8,732 nt of DNA from CAZCQP01 sp964500895 (GTDB taxonomy: Bacteria > Bacillota > Clostridia > Lachnospirales > JAISER01): NCBI GenBank assembly GCA_964500895.1, contig CAZCQP010000072.1:1-8732 (forward strand), in the 5' to 3' direction. The notes under the pieces are model-generated. The model was not told the DNA's origin and made no database searches. It worked only from the letters and a program-made list of their open reading frames with translations. Below are positions 6,219 through 8,732 of the stretch, in pieces. Both the position numbers and the translations under genes were made by a program. Position 1 is the stretch's first letter; every line of letters starts with the position of its first letter.

Positions 6219-7235
6219 ATGATTGATTTGCGCAGCGATACCGTAACTTTGCCCACCGAGGAAATGAAAGCAGCCATGCTTTCCTGCGAACTGGGCGACG
6301 ACGTTTATGAAGATGACCCCACCGTTAACCGCCTAGAGGCACTGGCTGCCCAAACCCTGGGCAAAGAAGCGGCTTTGTTTGTGCCCACAGGCACCATGGG
6401 CAACCAGCTGGCCATTATGACCCACACAAACCGGGGGGATGAAATCATTGCTTCACGCAACGCCCATGTGGTGCTGCATGAATGTGGCGCTCCTGCCGTG
6501 TTGGCCGGGGTAAACGTGCGCATGGTGATTCATGACAACGATTACATATATCCGCAAGACGTACTGGACGCCTACAGAGACCCAGAGGACATCCACTACC
6601 CCAAAACCGCCCTTTTGTGCATGGAAAACGCCCTGGGCAACGGCCGTGTGGTGCCTTTGGACCACATGAAGACCGTGTATGACACAGCCAAAAGCAAAGA
6701 TGTGGCTGTGCACCTGGACGGCGCACGCATTTTTAACGCCGCCACCAGCCTGGGTGTTTCTGCGGCAGACATTGCCCAGTATGCAGACAGTGTGATGTTT
6801 TGCATCTCCAAAGGGCTGTGTGCCCCGGTGGGCTCTCTGCTGTGTGGTAGCCGTACCTTTGTGGCCAAAGCCAGAAGAAACCGGAAACTGCTGGGGGGCG
6901 GAATGCGCCAGGCCGGTATTTTAGCCGCCTGCGGCATTGTGGCCCTAGAGCAAATGACCAAGCGCCTCCATGAAGACCACGCCAACGCCCAATACCTGGC
7001 CCAAGAACTGCAAAAGATAGACTACGTTGAGGTAGACCCTTCCACCGTTCACATTAACATGGTGTTCTTTAAAGTGAACCGCCCAGATTTTGACCACGAG
7101 GGCTTTGTGGCGTACATGCTGCAAAACGGGGTGAAGATTAACGGCATAGAGCTGGGAGAATACCGGTATGTGACCCACCGCTGGGTGTCCCGGGAAGATT
7201 TAGACAAGGTGCTGGAAGTGATGCGGAAGTTTTAA
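6219..7235 (+). CDS. ltaE: Low-specificity L-threonine aldolase (PLP enzyme)
   Basis: This cytosolic pyridoxal-phosphate enzyme splits L-threonine or L-allo-threonine to glycine and acetaldehyde, a minor route to glycine. The 338-residue product is of usual length. Visible family motifs are LRSDTVTLPT at 4-13, His83 stacking over the cofactor, HLDGAR at 165-170 with Asp167 and Arg170 near PLP, the cofactor lysine in SKGL (Lys198), and LGGGMRQ with Arg230 for the substrate carboxylate. The start is supported by AAGGGGGA at 6202-6209, 9 nt before the ATG, and by the conserved MIDLRSDT opening. It is a single-gene unit with its own promoter and a strong terminator directly after the stop. Codon use is GC-richer than in the genes to its right. 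No defect is seen. Confidence 0.96.
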   Translation: MIDLRSDTVTLPTEEMKAAMLSCELGDDVYEDDPTVNRLEALAAQTLGKEAALFVPTGTMGNQLAIMTHTNRGDEIIASRNAHVVLHECGAPAVLAGVNVRMVIHDNDYIYPQDVLDAYRDPEDIHYPKTALLCMENALGNGRVVPLDHMKTVYDTAKSKDVAVHLDGARIFNAATSLGVSAADIAQYADSVMFCISKGLCAPVGSLLCGSRTFVAKARRNRKLLGGGMRQAGILAACGIVALEQMTKRLHEDHANAQYLAQELQKIDYVEVDPSTVHINMVFFKVNRPDFDHEGFVAYMLQNGVKINGIELGEYRYVTHRWVSREDLDKVLEVMRKF

Positions 7236-7248
7236 TCAACGCCATTTG

Positions 7249-7289
7249 AGCTGTTGCAAAGCTACGGTTAGACTTGCAACAGCTTTTTT
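7249..7289 (+). terminator. Intrinsic terminator after threonine aldolase
   Basis: AGCTGTTGCAA (7249-7259) and TTGCAACAGCT (7274-7284) form a perfect 11-bp stem, followed by TTTTT. It begins 13 nt after the ltaE stop and ends 26 nt before the next gene's ATG. Confidence 0.93.
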
Positions 7290-7315
7290 CAATTCTAAAA
7301 CATAGGAGCATATCA

Positions 7316-7954
7316 ATGGTAATAATACAGCGTATTAAATGTGGCAATGGAAACTGCTATATTGTTGAAGAAAATGGAAATGCCCTGCTCATAGATACAG
7401 CTAGGCCAAAATACCGTGATAAAATTTTAGCGGCTTGTCAAAAAGCAAATGTTCAATTGATTGTCTTAACCCATGGGCATATGGATCATTGCCAAAATGC
7501 CGCATATCTTTCGCAGCAATTAAATGTGCCTGTTGCAATCTGTCAAGCCGATGCCCATTTAATTCAAGACAATATGTTGCAGCCTTTATATGCCAAAACT
7601 TTTCTTGGGAAATTGGTGTTGTCACTTTCTCAAAAGGCGTTTCTTTATGATACCATTCCCCCATTCACGCCTGAAATATTTCTAGAAGATGGGGATAGCT
7701 TAGCTAACTACGGCATCAATGCAACAATCATAGCTTTACCTGGGCATACCAACGGCTCTGTTGGCATCGACCTTGGTAAAGATGGCTTAATCGTAGGCGA
7801 TGCACTCATGCACATGTTTTACCCCACTGTTTCTATGCTGTATCATGACCATGAGCAAATGTTAGAAAGTGCAAGAAAAATTGGTACTTTAGGTGAGCGA
7901 ACCATTTATTTCGGCCATGGCAAACCCCGGCCCAATCGCAAATGGGTATGTTAA
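7316..7954 (+). CDS. Metallo-beta-lactamase-fold hydrolase
   Basis: This is a cytosolic, glyoxalase-II-like member of the MBL superfamily; the substrate cannot be told from sequence. In the 212-residue product the full set of metal ligands is present: HGHMDH at 53-58 (His53, His55, Asp57, His58), His144 in PGHTNGS, Asp162 in VGDAL and His201 in FGHGKP. There is no signal peptide. The ATG at 7316 is chosen because AGGAG (7304-7308) lies 7 nt before it. The frame also runs back to a TTG at 7274, but that lies inside the ltaE terminator. No convincing promoter is visible in the 26 nt between the terminator and the start. It is markedly AT-richer than ltaE, which hints at a different origin. A zinc-ribbon gene converges from the right. 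Confidence 0.9.
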   Translation: MVIIQRIKCGNGNCYIVEENGNALLIDTARPKYRDKILAACQKANVQLIVLTHGHMDHCQNAAYLSQQLNVPVAICQADAHLIQDNMLQPLYAKTFLGKLVLSLSQKAFLYDTIPPFTPEIFLEDGDSLANYGINATIIALPGHTNGSVGIDLGKDGLIVGDALMHMFYPTVSMLYHDHEQMLESARKIGTLGERTIYFGHGKPRPNRKWVC

Positions 7955-7982
7955 GCCGCCACCGCAGCAATTCTGCTTTCAT

Positions 7983-8026
7983 AAAAAACAAGCATTAGGT
8001 TAGCTAAAGCCACGCCTAATGCTTGT
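7983..8026 (-). terminator. Bidirectional terminator between MBL hydrolase and zinc-ribbon gene
   Basis: ACAAGCATTAGG (7988-7999) and CCTAATGCTTGT (8015-8026) form a perfect 12-bp stem around a 15-nt loop. On the minus strand it runs straight into TTTTTT, suiting the zinc-ribbon gene. On the plus strand a TTTTT run follows after four bases (8031-8035), so it may also end the MBL transcript. Confidence 0.88.
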
Positions 8027-8033
8027 ACACTTT

Positions 8034-8297
8034 TTATTGTTGCCACCGTTTTAGTGTAGGAAACCATTCGGTCATCATTTTTCTAGCATCGTCTTCACCC
8101 ATTGTTGCATTAGCAGCCACAACATGGGGCACACACATTTCAATCATTTCCTCCATGGTTCCGTCAAAGGCAAATGTGCCGTTTTCCATGCAGTATTTGC
8201 AATAGTCTGCGCTTTTGCTGCCATCAGCTTCTGTGCCGTACATTTCATCGGTAGCCCCCATAGGCATACCACAGCATTGGCAATATTTTTCCTCCAT
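8034..8297 (-). CDS. Small zinc-ribbon protein (putative zinc ribbon family)
   Basis: The 87-residue product matches a small Firmicutes family of uncharacterised zinc-ribbon proteins. It has CQCCGMPM at the N-terminus (Cys6, Cys9; Cys8 extra), the YGTEADGSKSADYCKYC stretch with Cys33 and Cys36 completing the four-cysteine site, TMEEMIEMCVPH around 47-58, and a FPTLKRW ending (79-85). It is probably a cytosolic metal-binding protein; no enzymatic role is known to me. The ATG at 8295-8297 follows GGAGGG (8306-8311) by 8 nt. A GTG at 8304-8306 touches that ribosome site and is rejected. The stop abuts a shared terminator. A GTAACC-TT-GGTTAC palindrome lies about 30 bp upstream and may be an operator. 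Confidence 0.88.
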   Translation of the reverse strand: MEEKYCQCCGMPMGATDEMYGTEADGSKSADYCKYCMENGTFAFDGTMEEMIEMCVPHVVAANATMGEDDARKMMTEWFPTLKRWQQ

Positions 8298-8324
8298 TTT
8301 TAACACCCTCCGTCAATGTTTTTT

Positions 8325-8338
8325 GTAACCTTGGTTAC
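8325..8338. promoter_or_regulatory. GTAACC-TT-GGTTAC palindrome upstream of the zinc-ribbon gene
   Basis: Two perfect 6-bp half-sites are separated by 2 bp, between the zinc-ribbon ribosome site and an AT-rich stretch likely to hold its promoter. The form suits a dimeric regulator, for example a MerR-type operator, but no regulator gene is in the window. No confident -35/-10 pair was found. Confidence 0.4.
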
Positions 8339-8362
8339 GGATACATTTTACCATTTATAATT

Positions 8363-8378
8363 TGACAACTGTATGTCA
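8363..8378. promoter_or_regulatory. TGACA-N6-TGTCA palindrome in AT-rich intergenic DNA
   Basis: Perfect 5-bp half-sites surround 6 bp in a very AT-rich interval (8340-8400) between the zinc-ribbon gene and the recombinase 3' end. It could be a second operator or part of a recombination site; neither is shown by the sequence. Confidence 0.3.
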
Positions 8379-8421
8379 TATTATAAATTATTTTTCAGTT
8401 CTGGAGGTTGTAGAAAGCATT

Positions 8422-8453
8422 AAAAAAGCTTGCTGGAATTATTGCAACAAGCT
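8422..8453 (-). terminator. Intrinsic terminator of the serine recombinase gene
   Basis: On the minus strand AGCTTGTTG (8453-8445) pairs with CAGCAAGCT (8436-8428), one pair being G·U, and continues into TTTTTT (8427-8422). The stem begins at the last base of the recombinase stop codon. Confidence 0.8.
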
Positions 8454-8732
8454 CATACAGCCGGAGAGCACTGTCCCAAATCCGAACACTCAATCTGGCT
8501 TAAACTCACGGTTTTTGCGCCATCTTTATAGTTGTACATCAAAACCAGTCTATCATCATACAAAAACACCGAATTAACGAACGCATCTACAATATCCCGC
8601 CGATACTGAGGGTCATCAATATTTCCGTCCTTAAACCGGCTTATCCAGAATACTATTTGCTCATGTGTTATCATTGACTTTTGGATTTTTTCTTTGGCAA
8701 TGCTAATTTCTAAATCTACTCTTTTCGCTTCC
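8453..8732 (-). CDS. Serine site-specific recombinase, C-terminal fragment (5' part outside window)
   Basis: The 92 visible residues match the C-terminal end of large serine recombinases of Firmicutes mobile elements. A lysine- and glutamate-rich helix (EAKRVDLEISIAKEKIQ) leads into ITHEQIVFWISRFKDG, then the FVNSVFLYDDRLVLMYNYKDG block, and a short tail ending QCSPAV. The catalytic serine domain and zinc-ribbon regions would lie to the right of the window. An internal ATG at 8672-8674 could suggest a 73-residue protein, but the frame is open to the window edge and the upstream residues fit the family, so it is the 3' end of a longer gene. Whether that gene is intact cannot be seen. Such recombinases usually lie at an end of an integrative element or prophage. 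Confidence 0.82.
   Translation of the reverse strand, partial: EAKRVDLEISIAKEKIQKSMITHEQIVFWISRFKDGNIDDPQYRRDIVDAFVNSVFLYDDRLVLMYNYKDGAKTVSLSQIECSDLGQCSPAV

Noticed and set aside
7274..7315. TTG start giving a 226-residue MBL protein
   Set aside because: The TTG is the 3' arm of the ltaE terminator; AGGAG 7 nt before the ATG at 7316 marks the real start.
8298..8306. GTG start for the zinc-ribbon protein at 8304-8306
   Set aside because: It abuts the GGAGGG ribosome site with no spacing; the ATG at 8297 is correctly spaced and matches the family's start.
8362..8577. Plus-strand 71-codon frame near the right end
   Set aside because: It crosses the recombinase terminator and is antisense to the recognisable recombinase C-terminus.

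Overview
The window reads as chromosomal DNA of a low- to mid-GC member of the Clostridia. I would guess an Oscillospirales-type gut anaerobe. The basis is a Smr-tailed MutS2, an infC-rpmI-rplT operon with a leader terminator, strong AGGAGG ribosome sites, a flagellin, a clostridial-type HD-GYP protein and a small zinc-ribbon protein typical of Firmicutes. The genus is inference only.

Layout. Positions 2-2359 (+) hold mutS2, whose first codons lie outside the window. It converges on the translation operon infC-rpmI-rplT, which runs leftward from 3683 to 2510. The gap between them holds a palindromic intergenic repeat and the operon's intrinsic terminator. infC has a good -35/-10 promoter and a leader of about 150 nt ending in a terminator hairpin, matching the known L20-controlled attenuation of this operon in Firmicutes. 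Its best start codon is the rare ATT. Upstream, also leftward, are an HD-GYP phosphodiesterase (4993-3899) and a short flagellin (6055-5279). A 162-bp inverted-repeat, MITE-like element (5129-5290) sits between them and supplies the last three codons and the stop codon of the flagellin. Removing the element and one copy of its TAA flank restores a different ending (…GSLML-stop), so the insertion appears to have rewritten the flagellin C-terminus.

A divergent promoter region (6056-6218) separates the flagellin from a rightward low-specificity threonine aldolase (6219-7235), which ends in a perfect 11-bp terminator. From about 7290 onward the DNA is visibly richer in A and T. It carries a metallo-beta-lactamase-fold hydrolase (+), a convergent zinc-ribbon protein (-), an AT-rich intergenic stretch with two small palindromes, and the 3' end of a serine site-specific recombinase (-) running off the right edge. 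That right part looks like the border of an accessory or mobile segment.

Taken together, the left half is conserved housekeeping (recombination/ribosome rescue and translation). The middle is motility plus cyclic-di-GMP signalling. The right is metabolic and accessory. No rRNA, tRNA or CRISPR array was seen. The most notable observations are the MITE-altered flagellin, the infC leader with a possible competing fold and AUU start, and the recombinase-bordered right end.
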